Assembly (NCBI GenBank): GCA_026399515.1
Contig: JAPLQT010000065.1
Location: 1-58,503 of the forward strand
DNA length: 58,503 nucleotides
Reading direction: 5' to 3'
DNA from: Pseudomonadota bacterium
GTDB taxonomy: Bacteria; Pseudomonadota; Gammaproteobacteria; Burkholderiales; Rhodocyclaceae
A program made the position numbers and the translations under genes. The notes under the pieces were generated by a model. It was given only the letters and a program-made list of their open reading frames with translations, searched no databases and was not told the origin of the DNA. Every line of letters starts with the position of its first letter. Position 1 is the first letter of the stretch. Below, piece after piece: positions 1 to 8,199 of the stretch.

Positions 1-196
1 CCGGCAGCGTCGAGGTCTTGCCCTGGATGACGTTGCCGAGCGAGTCGCCGACCAGCATGACATCGACGCCGCAGCGGTCTTCCAGCGCCGCGAAGCTGGC
101 GTCGTAGGCGGTGAGCATGGCGATCTTCTCGCCCTCGCGCTTCATGCGCGCGAGTTCGGGGAGGGACATCGGCTTGTTGCTGGCGAGGTAGGTCAT
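1..196 (-). CDS. panB: 3-methyl-2-oxobutanoate hydroxymethyltransferase, N-terminal part (cut by window edge)
   Basis: The first 65 codons are visible. They read like the start of ketopantoate hydroxymethyltransferase, which transfers a hydroxymethyl group from 5,10-methylene-THF to 2-oxoisovalerate in the cytoplasmic pantothenate/CoA pathway. The visible segment carries the family hallmarks LTAYDASFA and [11 protein letters not shown], the latter including the Mg2+-binding Asp. The ATG lies at 194-196 on the complement and is followed by a short variable leader ([11 protein letters not shown]). It is the last visible gene of the leftward pcnB-folK-DUF486-panB group; folK and panB are commonly neighbours in betaproteobacteria. 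The remaining roughly 200 residues lie outside the window. Confidence 0.93.
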   Translation of the reverse strand, partial: MTYLASNKPMSLPELARMKREGEKIAMLTAYDASFAALEDRCGVDVMLVGDSLGNVIQGKTSTLP

Positions 197-209
197 GAGC
201 AGCTCCGAT

Positions 210-563
210 TCAGCGGAAGACGAAATAGACGGCGCCAAGGATACACAATCCCGCCCAAAGATAGTCGAGCTTGAGCGGCTCCTGCATGTAGAAGATTACG
301 AAGGGCACGAACACCACGAGAGTGATGACTTCCTGAAGGATCTTCAATTGTCCCAAATCCATGGCCTGGTGGCCAATCCGGTTCGCCGGTACCTGCAGCA
401 GATATTCGAACAGGGCGATTCCCCAGGAGGCCAGCGCGGCAATCCACCAGGGCCGGTCGCTGAGATTCTTCAAGTGCGCGTACCAGGCGAAGGTCATGAA
501 GACGTTCGATGAGGTGAGCAATAAGGTCGTTTTCAGAGTGATCGGCAGGGACGGCAGCATCAT
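210..563 (-). CDS. DMT/DUF486 family small membrane protein
   Basis: A 117-residue, highly hydrophobic protein with about four membrane segments and a conserved core ([17 protein letters not shown], then [14 protein letters not shown]) typical of the DUF486 group of the drug/metabolite transporter superfamily. Substrate and function are unknown. The start overlaps the folK stop by 4 nt (ATGA), so the gene is translationally coupled to folK. A second Met directly after the first could be the true start. Usual family length is about 110-120 residues, so it looks intact. Confidence 0.85.
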   Translation of the reverse strand: MMLPSLPITLKTTLLLTSSNVFMTFAWYAHLKNLSDRPWWIAALASWGIALFEYLLQVPANRIGHQAMDLGQLKILQEVITLVVFVPFVIFYMQEPLKLDYLWAGLCILGAVYFVFR

Positions 564-1072
564 TTTGAAGTTGCGGCAGAAGGGATGCGGACGATGGATT
601 GATCGCGGCAGCCATCGAGGAACTGCCGCGCCGGTCCGCGCCTGGGGATGCTACAGTCGGGGGCGATTTCCAGCAGCGGTACCAGGACGAAGGCGCGCAG
701 GTGCATGCGCGGATGGGGCAGGGTCAGATAGGGTTCGTCGAGCGTCGTTTCGCCGTGGAGCAGCAAGTCCAGATCCAGGGTGCGCGGCGCATTGGGAACA
801 CTGCGGCTGCGGCCGAACAATGCCTCGATATCGAACAGGGCTTCGAGCAACTGCTGGGGAGTCAATGTCGTTTGCAACATGGCCACGGCATTGATGAAAT
901 CGGGTTGATGCTTGAGTCCCACCGGTGCGGTCCGGTACAGGGAAGAGGACGAGACCACGGTGGTGGCGGGGATTTCAGCGAGCGCGGCAAGCGCTGCCTG
1001 CAGCGTCGCCAGCGGGTCGCCCAGGTTCGCGCCGAGCGCGACGTAGGCTGTCGACGCCAGCGAGGGCTTCAC
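560..1072 (-). CDS. folK: 2-amino-4-hydroxy-6-hydroxymethyldihydropteridine diphosphokinase (HPPK)
   Basis: 170 residues. HPPK transfers pyrophosphate from ATP to 6-hydroxymethyl-7,8-dihydropterin in folate synthesis (cytoplasm). Visible signatures are YVALGANLGDP near the N-terminus, GLKHQPDFINAV, the ATP/Mg2+ motif RTLDLDLLLHG and PHPRMHLRAFVLVPL. It overlaps pcnB upstream by 4 nt and the DUF486 gene downstream by 4 nt, consistent with one coupled operon. The C-terminal 25 residues or so are family-variable. Confidence 0.96.
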   Translation of the reverse strand: MKPSLASTAYVALGANLGDPLATLQAALAALAEIPATTVVSSSSLYRTAPVGLKHQPDFINAVAMLQTTLTPQQLLEALFDIEALFGRSRSVPNAPRTLDLDLLLHGETTLDEPYLTLPHPRMHLRAFVLVPLLEIAPDCSIPRRGPARQFLDGCRDQSIVRIPSAATSK

Positions 1073-2277
1073 TCGGCCGGCTCCGCCCCGAACAAGTCAC
1101 CCGACTGCGCACCTTCCTGCGCGCTCTCCTGCGCCTTGGCACCGCGCTTCATCCGCAGCGCCATTTTGCCGGAGCGCTTTTCGAAACGTGGCTGGAGCGC
1201 CCAGATGTCCTTGATATCGCCGCCGATGCGCCGGGTGATGGCGAGTTTCTCTGATTGCTGATCGAGCACCGCGTCCATGGCTTCAAGCAGCGCTGGGATC
1301 GGTATGCCCCCCTGCTGCTTGCGTTTCTCCCAGTCGGATAACACCTCATGCCACAATAGCGTGGCGAACAGGAAGCCGGGCGAAGTGGGCTTGCCCTGTC
1401 TTACCCGTTCATCGGTGCTGGCCAGCGCCAGCATGACGAAGCGTTCGCCCATCGGTTGCTCCATGATCACGTCCAGCAGCGGCAGCAGGCCATGATGCAG
1501 GCCTTCGTCGCGCAGGCGCTTGAGACATTCGACGGCGTGGCCGGAAAACAGCAGCTTGAGCATTTCGTCGAACACCCGCGGTGCCGGCACGTTTTCCATC
1601 AGGCCGGCCATTTCGCGGATCGGCGAGCGCGCCGCGGGATCGATGCTGAGTCCCAGCTTGGCGGAGAGTCGCACCGCCCGCAGCATGCGCACCGGGTCTT
1701 CGCGATAGCGGGCGCGCGGTTCGCCGATGACGCGCAGGGTCTTCTGGCGGATATCGGCCACGCCATGGTGATAGTCGAGCACGGATTCGTTGCCCGGATC
1801 GTAGTACAGCGCATTGATGGTGAAATCGCGCCGCGCCGCATCGTCCGCCAGGCTGCCCCAGACGTTGTCGCGCAATACCCGGCCGTGTTCGTCCTTTTGC
1901 GTGTCGGCGTCGTGGGCGGCGCGGAAGGTTGAGACTTCCAGTGTCTCGCCACCCTGCATCACATGCACGATCTGGAAACGCCGGCCGATGAGGCGCGAGC
2001 GGCGGAATAGTCCGTGCACCTGGTCGGGCGTGGCATTGGTCGCGATGTCGTAGTCCTTGGGGACGATGCCGGCGATCAGGTCGCGCACCGCGCCGCCCAC
2101 CACGAACGCCTTGTAGCCGTGCTTTTGCAGCGTCTCGCAGGTGCGTCGCGCGCCGGAAGAAATCGCTTCGCGGTGTATCCCGTGGCGGGCCAGGGGAATC
2201 AGTGCCGGTTCGGTTGCCGAGGCGGTGGGGGCGCGACGCAATATGGTGATTGCGCGTCGCAGCAGCTTTCGGATCAT
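1069..2277 (-). CDS. pcnB: poly(A) polymerase I
   Basis: 402 residues. Adds 3' poly(A) tails to RNA and so promotes its decay. The nucleotidyltransferase head is clear: GGAVRDLIAGIVPKDYDIAT near residue 62 with the DxD-type metal ligands, then RRSRLIGRRFQIVH and RRDFTINALYYD. A basic C-terminal tail (RMKRGAKAQE) is typical of PcnB rather than CCA-adding enzymes. Length and the basic N-terminal extension (MIRKLLRRA) fit betaproteobacterial PcnB. The stop overlaps the folK start by 4 nt. Confidence 0.95.
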   Translation of the reverse strand: MIRKLLRRAITILRRAPTASATEPALIPLARHGIHREAISSGARRTCETLQKHGYKAFVVGGAVRDLIAGIVPKDYDIATNATPDQVHGLFRRSRLIGRRFQIVHVMQGGETLEVSTFRAAHDADTQKDEHGRVLRDNVWGSLADDAARRDFTINALYYDPGNESVLDYHHGVADIRQKTLRVIGEPRARYREDPVRMLRAVRLSAKLGLSIDPAARSPIREMAGLMENVPAPRVFDEMLKLLFSGHAVECLKRLRDEGLHHGLLPLLDVIMEQPMGERFVMLALASTDERVRQGKPTSPGFLFATLLWHEVLSDWEKRKQQGGIPIPALLEAMDAVLDQQSEKLAITRRIGGDIKDIWALQPRFEKRSGKMALRMKRGAKAQESAQEGAQSGDLFGAEPAE

Positions 2278-2401
2278 GCGGAAGAGGATGGACGTTTGCT
2301 CGGAGAGGCCGCAATGATACAGGAAATCAACGTCTTGTCGGGAGTAACGAGCAGCGTCGAGATGCTTGATGCATCAATTAATTGACCGCTGTCGATCTGG
2401 C

Positions 2402-3082
2402 TCAACGCAGGCTGATGATAGTCCAGGCCATTTCCAGGGCGTGGGCGCGCAAGGTAGCGTCGGGATCGACCGCCACCGGGTCGGAAACCAGCTTCATCAA
2501 CGGCAGATCGTTGTGCGAATCGCTGTAGAAATAGCTGTGCGCGAAGCTGCCCCACCACAGGCCCATGGATTCCAGCCACGCTTCGACACGCGCGATCTTG
2601 CCTTCGCGGAAGGCCGGAAGGCCGCGCGGCTTGCCGCTGTAGCGACCGTTGACGGTGTCCTGCGCGGGGACCGTGGCGATCAGGTGGGGGATGCCGAATT
2701 CGCTTGCGATCGGACCGGTGACGAAACTATTGGTGGCGGTGACGATGGCGGTCAGTGCGCCGGCGTTCAGATGCCTTTGCACCAGCTCCCTCGCCGCCGC
2801 GCCTATCATCGGGCGGATCCGCACACTCATGAATTCGGCATGCCAGGCGTCGAGCTCGGTGCGCGGGTGGCGGGCCAACGGCTGTAGCTGGAAATCCAGG
2901 AAGGCATGGATGTCCAGGGTCCCCTCCTGGTATTGCCGGTAGAACTCGAGGTTCTTGGCTTCCTGTAGTTCCCGGTCGAGCAGGCCCTTGCCGATCAGGA
3001 ATTGCGCCCACTCGAAATCGCTGTCGCCGGTCAGCAGCGTGTTATCCAGGTCGAACAGCACCAGGTCGATTGTTTTCGTCAT
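2402..3082 (-). CDS. HAD-IB family phosphatase (SerB-like)
   Basis: 226 residues with the three HAD phosphatase motifs: FDLDNTLLTGDSD at the N-terminus (nucleophile Asp and acid/base Asp), IVTATNSF with the motif II Thr, and YSDSHNDLPLM as motif III. The insertion after motif I places it in subfamily IB, with phosphoserine phosphatase-like hydrolases. The substrate is not determinable from sequence. It starts within the hda stop (4-nt ATGA overlap), so hda and this gene are coupled, an arrangement common in betaproteobacteria. Confidence 0.88.
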   Translation of the reverse strand: MTKTIDLVLFDLDNTLLTGDSDFEWAQFLIGKGLLDRELQEAKNLEFYRQYQEGTLDIHAFLDFQLQPLARHPRTELDAWHAEFMSVRIRPMIGAAARELVQRHLNAGALTAIVTATNSFVTGPIASEFGIPHLIATVPAQDTVNGRYSGKPRGLPAFREGKIARVEAWLESMGLWWGSFAHSYFYSDSHNDLPLMKLVSDPVAVDPDATLRAHALEMAWTIISLR

Positions 3083-3774
3083 GTATTCAATTCCGGCGAG
3101 GTTTGCAAAATTTCGCGCAGCAGCGGCAGGGTGACCGGCCTGTGCTGCTCGAGTGACGCCTGGTCGAGCGCATCGAGCACGGCCATGAGCGAAGGCAGGT
3201 CGCGCCGCCCATGGCGCAACAGGTAATCGATCAGCGCAGCGTCGATGCGCATGCCGCGACCGGCGCCGTGGGCGCGCAACGCCGCGGCTTTCTCGGTGTC
3301 GCTGAGTGCCTGCACTTCGTAAATCAGGGCGCTGCCGATGCGGGTGCGCAAGTCCTCGCGCAACGCGGCTTTCAGGCGCAAGGGCGGGGTGCCGCCCGAC
3401 AACAGCAGCGCCAGGCCCAGGTGGCGCGCGGCATTGAAAGTGCGGAACAAGCCGATTTGGGCAATTTCATTCAAATCATCGACGTCGTCGATGATCACCA
3501 GGGTGCCGGGGGCCAGGTCTTGTGCAGAGTCAAGATGTGCGCCCTCGCTGAAGCTGACCGGCCTCTGGCGCATCTGTGCCGCCTTCAGTACGCCGCGTAG
3601 CAAATGGCTGCGGCCGCTGCCCGCCGGGCCCCACAGGTAGATCTGGTCCACGGCGCCGGGATCGGCCAGCGCGCTAAGGCGCGCCAGCAACTCGGCGTTG
3701 TTGCCGACGACGAAGTTGCCGAGGGTATTCAGTGCGTCGGGGCGAATATCGAGCAGCAGTTGTTGCGGCGTCAC
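3079..3774 (-). CDS. hda: DnaA regulatory inactivator Hda
   Basis: Start set at a GTG (complement 3772-3774) with an AAGGA Shine-Dalgarno 7 nt upstream, giving 231 residues; the open frame continues upstream but there belongs to the antisense of the permease gene. DnaA-family AAA+ fold: the start VTPQQLLLDI, Walker A YLWGPAGSGRSHLL, Walker B LVIIDDVDDL, and a C-terminal lid. Hda lacks the DnaA DNA-binding domain and, with the beta clamp, stimulates DnaA-ATP hydrolysis after initiation. The expected clamp-binding motif is N-terminal, around QQLLLDI. It lies 2 nt after the permease gene and overlaps the phosphatase gene. Confidence 0.93.
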   Translation of the reverse strand: MTPQQLLLDIRPDALNTLGNFVVGNNAELLARLSALADPGAVDQIYLWGPAGSGRSHLLRGVLKAAQMRQRPVSFSEGAHLDSAQDLAPGTLVIIDDVDDLNEIAQIGLFRTFNAARHLGLALLLSGGTPPLRLKAALREDLRTRIGSALIYEVQALSDTEKAAALRAHGAGRGMRIDAALIDYLLRHGRRDLPSLMAVLDALDQASLEQHRPVTLPLLREILQTSPELNT

Positions 3775-3776
3775 GG

Positions 3777-4847
3777 TTATTCCTTGCCGCGATAAAAGCG
3801 GCTGGAGAGATACAGCGCGCTCACTTCGCGCAGTCCCACCAGCAACGCGGCGGAAGCCGGCAGCGCCAGCAGCACGCCGAAAAAGCCGAACAGTTGGCCG
3901 AAGGCCAGCAGGGCGAAGATCACCGCCAGGGGATGCAGACCGATGCGCTTGCCGACCAGCCAGGGCGTCAGGACGAAGCTTTCGAGAGCCTGGCCGACGC
4001 CGAATACCGCCAGCATGCCGAAGACCGGTCCCATGCCGGAAAATTGCAGCACCGCCACCACCAGCGCCAGGGAAAAGCCGGTGGCATAACCCAGGTAGGG
4101 GATGAATACCAACATGCCGGTGAGTATCCCCACCGGCAGCGCGAAATCGATGCCCGCCAGCCACAGTCCGGCGCAGTAGTATGCGGCCAGGAGCAGCATC
4201 ACGGAAACCTGGCCGCGCAGGAACTCGGCCAGGACGGCGTTGATTTCTCCGACGATTTGCAGGGTCTTGGCATGCCAGGGGCGCGGAATGGCGTTGCCCA
4301 GGCGGCCGAGGATGAGATGCCAGTCGCTGAGCAGGTAGAACATCACCACCGGCGCCAACAAGAGGTTGGCAACGATGCCGAACAGCGCGATGCCGCCGAT
4401 CTTGAGCGATTCGAAGAGCTTTTGCGCGATCAACTGAGCGCTGTCGCGGTTTTCGCTGAGGAGCTTGGAGAAGCTCGCCGGATCGAGTTTGAGCTGTATG
4501 CCGAAGCGCTCCTGGAGCCAGGGCATCAGTTGCTCGTTGAGCAGCGTGATGCCATCGGGCAGACGGACAAGCAGTTGCTGCGCCTCCTGGGTGACCAGCG
4601 GCAGCAGGATCAGCAACAGCAACGCGAAAATGGCCGCCAGCAGCAGCATCACCAGCAAGACGCCGATGAAGCGTGGGGTCCGGTGAATTTCGAGCCATTC
4701 CACCAGCGGCGCGCAGATGTAGGCGAGGATGCCGGCGAGCAGAAAAGGCGAGAGTATCGGGCTCAACAGATACAGCAGCCACAGGACGGCCAGCCCGAGC
4801 AGGCTCCAGATCAGGGTTTGCAGGCGGTCGCCGCGTTCGGTGGTCAT
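3777..4847 (-). CDS. AI-2E family transporter (PerM-like permease)
   Basis: 356 residues with about eight membrane segments. Starts MTTERGDRLQTLIWSLLG, contains a polar central periplasmic stretch (LNEQLMPWLQERFGIQLKLD), and ends with the conserved membrane core (GMLVFIPYLGYATGF, GKRIGLHPLAVIFALLAFGQL). The family includes TqsA and PerM; the transported substrate here is unknown. It is the first gene of the leftward block and is divergent from purM, with a 120-bp shared upstream region. Synteny with hda and purM is typical for betaproteobacteria. Confidence 0.9.
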   Translation of the reverse strand: MTTERGDRLQTLIWSLLGLAVLWLLYLLSPILSPFLLAGILAYICAPLVEWLEIHRTPRFIGVLLVMLLLAAIFALLLLILLPLVTQEAQQLLVRLPDGITLLNEQLMPWLQERFGIQLKLDPASFSKLLSENRDSAQLIAQKLFESLKIGGIALFGIVANLLLAPVVMFYLLSDWHLILGRLGNAIPRPWHAKTLQIVGEINAVLAEFLRGQVSVMLLLAAYYCAGLWLAGIDFALPVGILTGMLVFIPYLGYATGFSLALVVAVLQFSGMGPVFGMLAVFGVGQALESFVLTPWLVGKRIGLHPLAVIFALLAFGQLFGFFGVLLALPASAALLVGLREVSALYLSSRFYRGKE

Positions 4848-4967
4848 TTCCGGTAGAATTCCCGACTGTATTTGTGGTTTCGTGCGTGGTTTGGCATTCC
4901 CGTCCGTCCGGAACGACCAAGCGCGCGAAAAGACGACACTTTAGCCGCCAGCCCACAGGAACTCAAC

Positions 4968-6017
4968 TTGACTTCATCATCTTCGGCTACTTCGGCCCTG
5001 ACTTATCGCGATGCCGGTGTCGATATCGACGCCGGCGATGCCTTGGTCGAGCGCATCAAACCCTACGCCAAGCGGACCATGCGGCCTGAAGTGCTGGCCG
5101 GCATCGGCGGCTTCGGTGCCTTGTTCGAAATCTCCAAGAAATATCGCGAGCCGGTGCTGGTTTCCGGCACCGACGGCGTCGGCACCAAGCTGAAACTGGC
5201 GTTCCAACTCAATCGCCATGACACCGTCGGCCAGGACCTGGTGGCGATGAGCGTCAATGACATCCTGGTACAGGGCGCCGAGCCCCTGTTCTTCCTCGAT
5301 TACTTCGCCTGCGGCAGGCTCGATGTCGACACCGCCGCGACGGTCATCCAGGGCATCGCGCAGGGCTGCGAACTGGCCGGCTGCGCGTTGATCGGCGGCG
5401 AGACGGCGGAAATGCCCAGCATGTATCCGGACGGCGAATACGACCTGGCCGGCTTCGCCGTCGGCGTCGTGGAGAAATCGCGCATCATCGACGGCCGCGC
5501 CATCGTGCCGGGGGACGTGGTGCTCGGCCTGGCTTCCAGCGGCGCCCACTCGAACGGTTATTCGCTGATCAGGAAAATACTCGACCGCAGCCAGCCGGAC
5601 CTGGCCGCCGACTTCCATGGGCGCCCCTTCGGCGATGCCGTCATGGCGCCGACGCGCATCTACGTGAAACCGTTGTTGGCGCTGATTCAGGCCTTGCCGG
5701 TGAAAGGCATGGCCCACATCACCGGCGGCGGTCTCACCGAGAATGTGCCGCGCATCCTGCCCGAGCACCTCACCGCCGCCCTCGACCAAAGCAAGTGGCT
5801 GCTGCCGCCGCTGTTCCAGTGGTTGCAGCGCGAGGGGCAGGTGGCGGACGGGGAGATGCATCGCGTCTTCAACTGCGGCATCGGCATGGCGGTGATCGTC
5901 GCCGCCGAGCATGAGCGCCATGCCGTTCAGTTGCTCCAGTCGGCGGGAGAAAAGGTATTTGCCATCGGCCGCATCGAAACGCGCGGAGCGGGGCTTCCGC
6001 AGACGACGGTCAGTTGA
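4968..6017 (+). CDS. purM: phosphoribosylformylglycinamidine cyclo-ligase (AIR synthetase)
   Basis: Start set at TTG 4968 with AGGA 7 nt upstream, giving 349 residues, the normal PurM length; upstream in-frame codons do not resemble the family. Catalyses ATP-dependent ring closure of FGAM to aminoimidazole ribonucleotide in purine synthesis. Visible motifs: the family start [32 protein letters not shown] (ATP/phosphate), [48 protein letters not shown] and [13 protein letters not shown]. It is monocistronic as far as can be seen. Confidence 0.97.
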   Translation: MTSSSSATSALTYRDAGVDIDAGDALVERIKPYAKRTMRPEVLAGIGGFGALFEISKKYREPVLVSGTDGVGTKLKLAFQLNRHDTVGQDLVAMSVNDILVQGAEPLFFLDYFACGRLDVDTAATVIQGIAQGCELAGCALIGGETAEMPSMYPDGEYDLAGFAVGVVEKSRIIDGRAIVPGDVVLGLASSGAHSNGYSLIRKILDRSQPDLAADFHGRPFGDAVMAPTRIYVKPLLALIQALPVKGMAHITGGGLTENVPRILPEHLTAALDQSKWLLPPLFQWLQREGQVADGEMHRVFNCGIGMAVIVAAEHERHAVQLLQSAGEKVFAIGRIETRGAGLPQTTVS

Positions 6018-6098
6018 TTGCCGATAGACGCTGGAAGGATTCGCGGCTTGGTTATTGCGTTGAGGTTCCGATCCTGACGGACACTACCGGAAGTTGTG

Positions 6099-6632
6099 TC
6101 ATTCTTGCCCTGCCAGTTTGCTCATGACCTGATGCCAGCCAGCCTCGGCGTTCTCCCCGGCTTGTTCGAATACTGCTTGTAGCTGCCGCATCTGGGTGTC
6201 GGTGAGTTGCGCCTCCAGTTTTTTCCCCGCCGACGTCAGCGACAACTGCCTCACGCGTCCATCATGTTCCGCGGCGTTCATGGCCACCAGCCGTTTTTCC
6301 ACCAGCCGCCGCAAAGGCGCGTTCAATGCCTGTTTGCTGACATCGAGTATGCCCAGCAGGGCGTTGACCGAAATCCGTGGATTGCGACCGACGAAATAGA
6401 GTATGCGATGATGAACCCGCCCCAGTCCTCGATGATCGAGGATGCGGTCGGGTGGCGCGGTGAACGCGCGGTAGCCGAAGTAGAACCGTTCGATGGCCAG
6501 GCGCAACGCGGTTTCGCGCAGCCCCGACGAGAATCCGTCGGCGGCCGTGGCACGGTCATCGGGCGGTGCATCACCGGGGAATATTGAGTCAACCATATTG
6601 ACATGATAGGCGTCCGGTTCTAAGCTGTCCAT
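6099..6632 (-). CDS. MarR-type winged-helix regulator
   Basis: 177 residues. A variable 35-residue N-terminus is followed by a winged helix: GLGRVHHRILYFVGRNP, ISVNALLGILDVSKQALNAP (recognition helix), LRRLVEKRLVAMNAAEHDGR with the usual wing Asp-Gly-Arg, then a dimerising tail. Start 6632 is preferred because AAGGA sits 9 nt upstream; an alternative ATG at 6596 lacks a ribosome site. The gene is divergent from the aminotransferase, and two GTCAA-N5-TTGAC palindromes lie at 6588-6602 and 6635-6649, so autoregulation and control of the aminotransferase are likely. The ligand is unknown. Confidence 0.85.
   Translation of the reverse strand: MDSLEPDAYHVNMVDSIFPGDAPPDDRATAADGFSSGLRETALRLAIERFYFGYRAFTAPPDRILDHRGLGRVHHRILYFVGRNPRISVNALLGILDVSKQALNAPLRRLVEKRLVAMNAAEHDGRVRQLSLTSAGKKLEAQLTDTQMRQLQAVFEQAGENAEAGWHQVMSKLAGQE
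6588..6602. promoter_or_regulatory. Operator copy 1, GTCAA-N5-TTGAC
   Basis: A perfect inverted repeat GTCAA CCATA TTGAC. Its right arm overlaps the -35 hexamer TTGACA (6598-6603) of the aminotransferase promoter, and the whole site lies in the first codons of the MarR-type gene. Same arms, spacer length and 3' flank (RTG) as the copy at 6635-6649; centres are 47 bp apart. Probable binding site for the divergent MarR-type protein (inference). Confidence 0.6.
6598..6626 (+). promoter_or_regulatory. Sigma-70 promoter for the aminotransferase gene
   Basis: TTGACA at 6598-6603 (perfect -35), a 17-bp spacer and TAAGCT at 6621-6626 as a weak -10. Transcription would start near 6633, leaving a leader of about 25 nt. 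The promoter is flanked by the two palindromes, one on the -35 and one just past the start point, the classic layout for repression. Confidence 0.5.
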
Positions 6633-6634
6633 AG

Positions 6635-6649
6635 GTCAATGTCCTTGAC
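6635..6649. promoter_or_regulatory. Operator copy 2, GTCAA-N5-TTGAC
   Basis: A perfect inverted repeat GTCAA TGTCC TTGAC in the 25-bp gap between the MarR-type gene (start 6632) and the aminotransferase gene (start 6658). It also contains the AAGGA ribosome site of the regulator on the minus strand, so one bound dimer could block both genes. Confidence 0.6.
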
Positions 6650-6657
6650 GTGTATGT

Positions 6658-7827
6658 ATGCCCATGATGAATTCCTTGTCACCGCACGACGGTATTCGCT
6701 TTTCCTCACGCACCGGCGATCTGCACCCGTCGCCGATCCGCGAAATTCTGTCCGTCATCAATCGCCCGGGCATGATCTCCTTTGCGGGCGGGCTGCCGGC
6801 AGTCGATAGCTTTCCACGTTTCAGCCTGGACGCCATGCCGCCGGACGTCCTGCAATATGGCCCCAGCGAAGGCGACTGGGAACTGCGGCAGCAGATTGCC
6901 GATGAACTGAACGGGATAGGCCTGCGGTGCGCGGCCGAGCAAGTGTTGATTCTTTCCGGTTCGCAGCAGGGCATCGATCTCGTCGCAAAACTGTTTATCG
7001 ATCCCGGCACCGCGGTGGCGGTTGAATCGCCGACCTATCTGGCCGCGTTGCAGGCATTCCGTTTCTTCGGCGCGCGCTTTGCCGCCTACGATGCGGGGGC
7101 GCCGGACGTGCCGGCATGGTTGCGCGAAAAGCCCGCTTTTGCCTATGCCATCCCCACTTTCCAGAATCCCAGCGGCCGCTGTCTCGACGCCGCCGAACGC
7201 TCCGCGCTGGCTGCCGCCTGCGATGCCGCCCGGGTTCCCTTGTTCGAGGACGATCCCTATCGCGACCTGGTGTATGACCCCTGCGAACGCCGCCCGGTGT
7301 GCGCCCGGCTGGAACGGGCATCGTGGATTTATCAGGGATCGTTCTCGAAGAGTCTGGCGCCGGGCCTGCGTCTCGGCTTCCTCGCCGCATCGCCGGAATT
7401 GCTGCCGTTTCTGACCAGACTCAAGCAGGCGGCCGACTTGCACAGCAACCGCGTCAGCCAATGGCTGGTGCTGCAACAGTTGAGAGACCCGGCACGCAGC
7501 GGGCATCTGGACGCACTGGCAGCGCGCTACCGCCGGCGCCGCGATGGATTCGAAGCCGCGTTGCGGCGCCACTTCAGCGACCTCGCCAGTTGGCGGACAC
7601 CGCCGGGCGGACTGTTCTTCTGGCTGACGCTCAATCGTCGCGTCGACACGCGCCTGCTCTTGCCCAAGGCGATCGAGGCGGGCGTGGCCTTCATGCCCGG
7701 CGAACCATTCCTGCCCACGGACGCGGGAGGGTGTGGCCAGCTACGCCTCAATCTCAGCCACGCCGGCGAGCCGCAGGTCGACGTCGGTCTGGAAAAGCTG
7801 GCCGCGTTGGTGCGCAGTTTTGCGTGA
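6658..7827 (+). CDS. PLP-dependent aminotransferase, fold type I (2-aminoadipate/LysN-like group)
   Basis: 389 residues. The fold-type I aminotransferase core shows ISFAGGLPAVDSFP, QYGPSEGDWELRQQIA, GSQQGIDLVAKLFIDPG, PTFQNPSGR, FEDDPYRDLVYD (PLP-ring Asp region) and SFSKSLAPGLRLGF with the Schiff-base Lys. This belongs to the MocR-catalytic/LysN/aromatic-aminotransferase-like subgroup; the exact amino donor cannot be told from sequence. No N-terminal GntR domain is fused; instead a separate MarR-type gene is divergent and probably controls it. ATG at 6658, with further Met codons at +3 and +4; no strong ribosome site is visible. Confidence 0.88.
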   Translation: MPMMNSLSPHDGIRFSSRTGDLHPSPIREILSVINRPGMISFAGGLPAVDSFPRFSLDAMPPDVLQYGPSEGDWELRQQIADELNGIGLRCAAEQVLILSGSQQGIDLVAKLFIDPGTAVAVESPTYLAALQAFRFFGARFAAYDAGAPDVPAWLREKPAFAYAIPTFQNPSGRCLDAAERSALAAACDAARVPLFEDDPYRDLVYDPCERRPVCARLERASWIYQGSFSKSLAPGLRLGFLAASPELLPFLTRLKQAADLHSNRVSQWLVLQQLRDPARSGHLDALAARYRRRRDGFEAALRRHFSDLASWRTPPGGLFFWLTLNRRVDTRLLLPKAIEAGVAFMPGEPFLPTDAGGCGQLRLNLSHAGEPQVDVGLEKLAALVRSFA

Positions 7828-7909
7828 GGCCAGGAGCGGTGTCGCCGGTTTGTCACCGCGATTGGAATTCTTAGTCAAGCGGGCGCGTTTGAACGTGTTG
7901 TTGGAAGAG

Positions 7910-7987
7910 CGCAAGGTCTGGGGAGTTCGCCCGCCCTCCCGGTGCAACGACGCACATATCGGTCGGCCAAACTCCCCAGACCTTGCG
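7910..7987. repeat. Hairpin 1 of the palindromic element (18-bp perfect arms)
   Basis: Arms CGCAAGGTCTGGGGAGTT at 7910-7927 and its exact reverse complement at 7970-7987. The 42-nt loop carries CTCCCGGTGC (7936-7945) and GACGCACATATCG (7949-7961), both reverse-complementary to segments in the loop of hairpin 2. Confidence 0.85.
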
Positions 7988-8042
7988 TTAATCCTGGGTG
8001 CTGCTTTTTGCGAAAATCGACCCCGGCGGATTCAGGCGCTGG

Positions 8043-8106
8043 CATGGGGTCTCGATTCGGCGATATGTGCGTCTCCCAGCACCGGGAGCCGGAGCGAGAC
8101 CCCATG
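8043..8106. repeat. Hairpin 2 of the palindromic element (12-bp perfect arms)
   Basis: Arms CATGGGGTCTCG at 8043-8054 and CGAGACCCCATG at 8095-8106. The loop contains CGATATGTGCGTC (8061-8073) and GCACCGGGAG (8079-8088), complementary to the loop of hairpin 1. Stem sequences differ between the two hairpins while both pair perfectly, which looks like conservation of structure plus loop. Confidence 0.8.
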
Positions 8107-8199
8107 TCAGCGCGAGCGCTCGGACCGGTTCCCCATTGAATTACCGGAGCCGGACTATCCAACCAACACTTTCAAATGCGTCCTAAGCAAGTTTGAGGT

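Larger units (their letters stand above)
7881..8183. mobile_element. MITE-like palindromic element with imperfect terminal inverted repeats and two internal hairpins
   Basis: A non-coding stretch of about 303 bp bounded by terminal inverted repeats of 24-25 bp (7881-7904 and 8159-8183) sharing CGCNTTTGAANGTGTTG with three mismatches and one indel in the full arms. Inside are two perfect stem-loops, 7910-7987 (18-bp arms) and 8043-8106 (12-bp arms), whose loops hold the same sequence in opposite orientation (CTCCCGGTGC and GACGCACATATCG). No transposase or ORF of note lies inside. A clean target-site duplication is not visible. It lies between the aminotransferase gene and the hicAB promoter. 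Likely a non-autonomous mobile or REP-type repeat; family unknown to me. Confidence 0.6.

Noticed and set aside
3079-4956. A 625-codon minus-strand open frame
   Set aside because: Only its 3' third is hda; the upstream part is an antisense/alternate-frame reading of the AI-2E permease gene. The GTG at 3772-3774 with a ribosome site is the real start.
7881-8183. Integron attC site
   Set aside because: No R/L core sites of attC type and no integrase; the paired-hairpin layout fits a MITE/REP-like repeat better.
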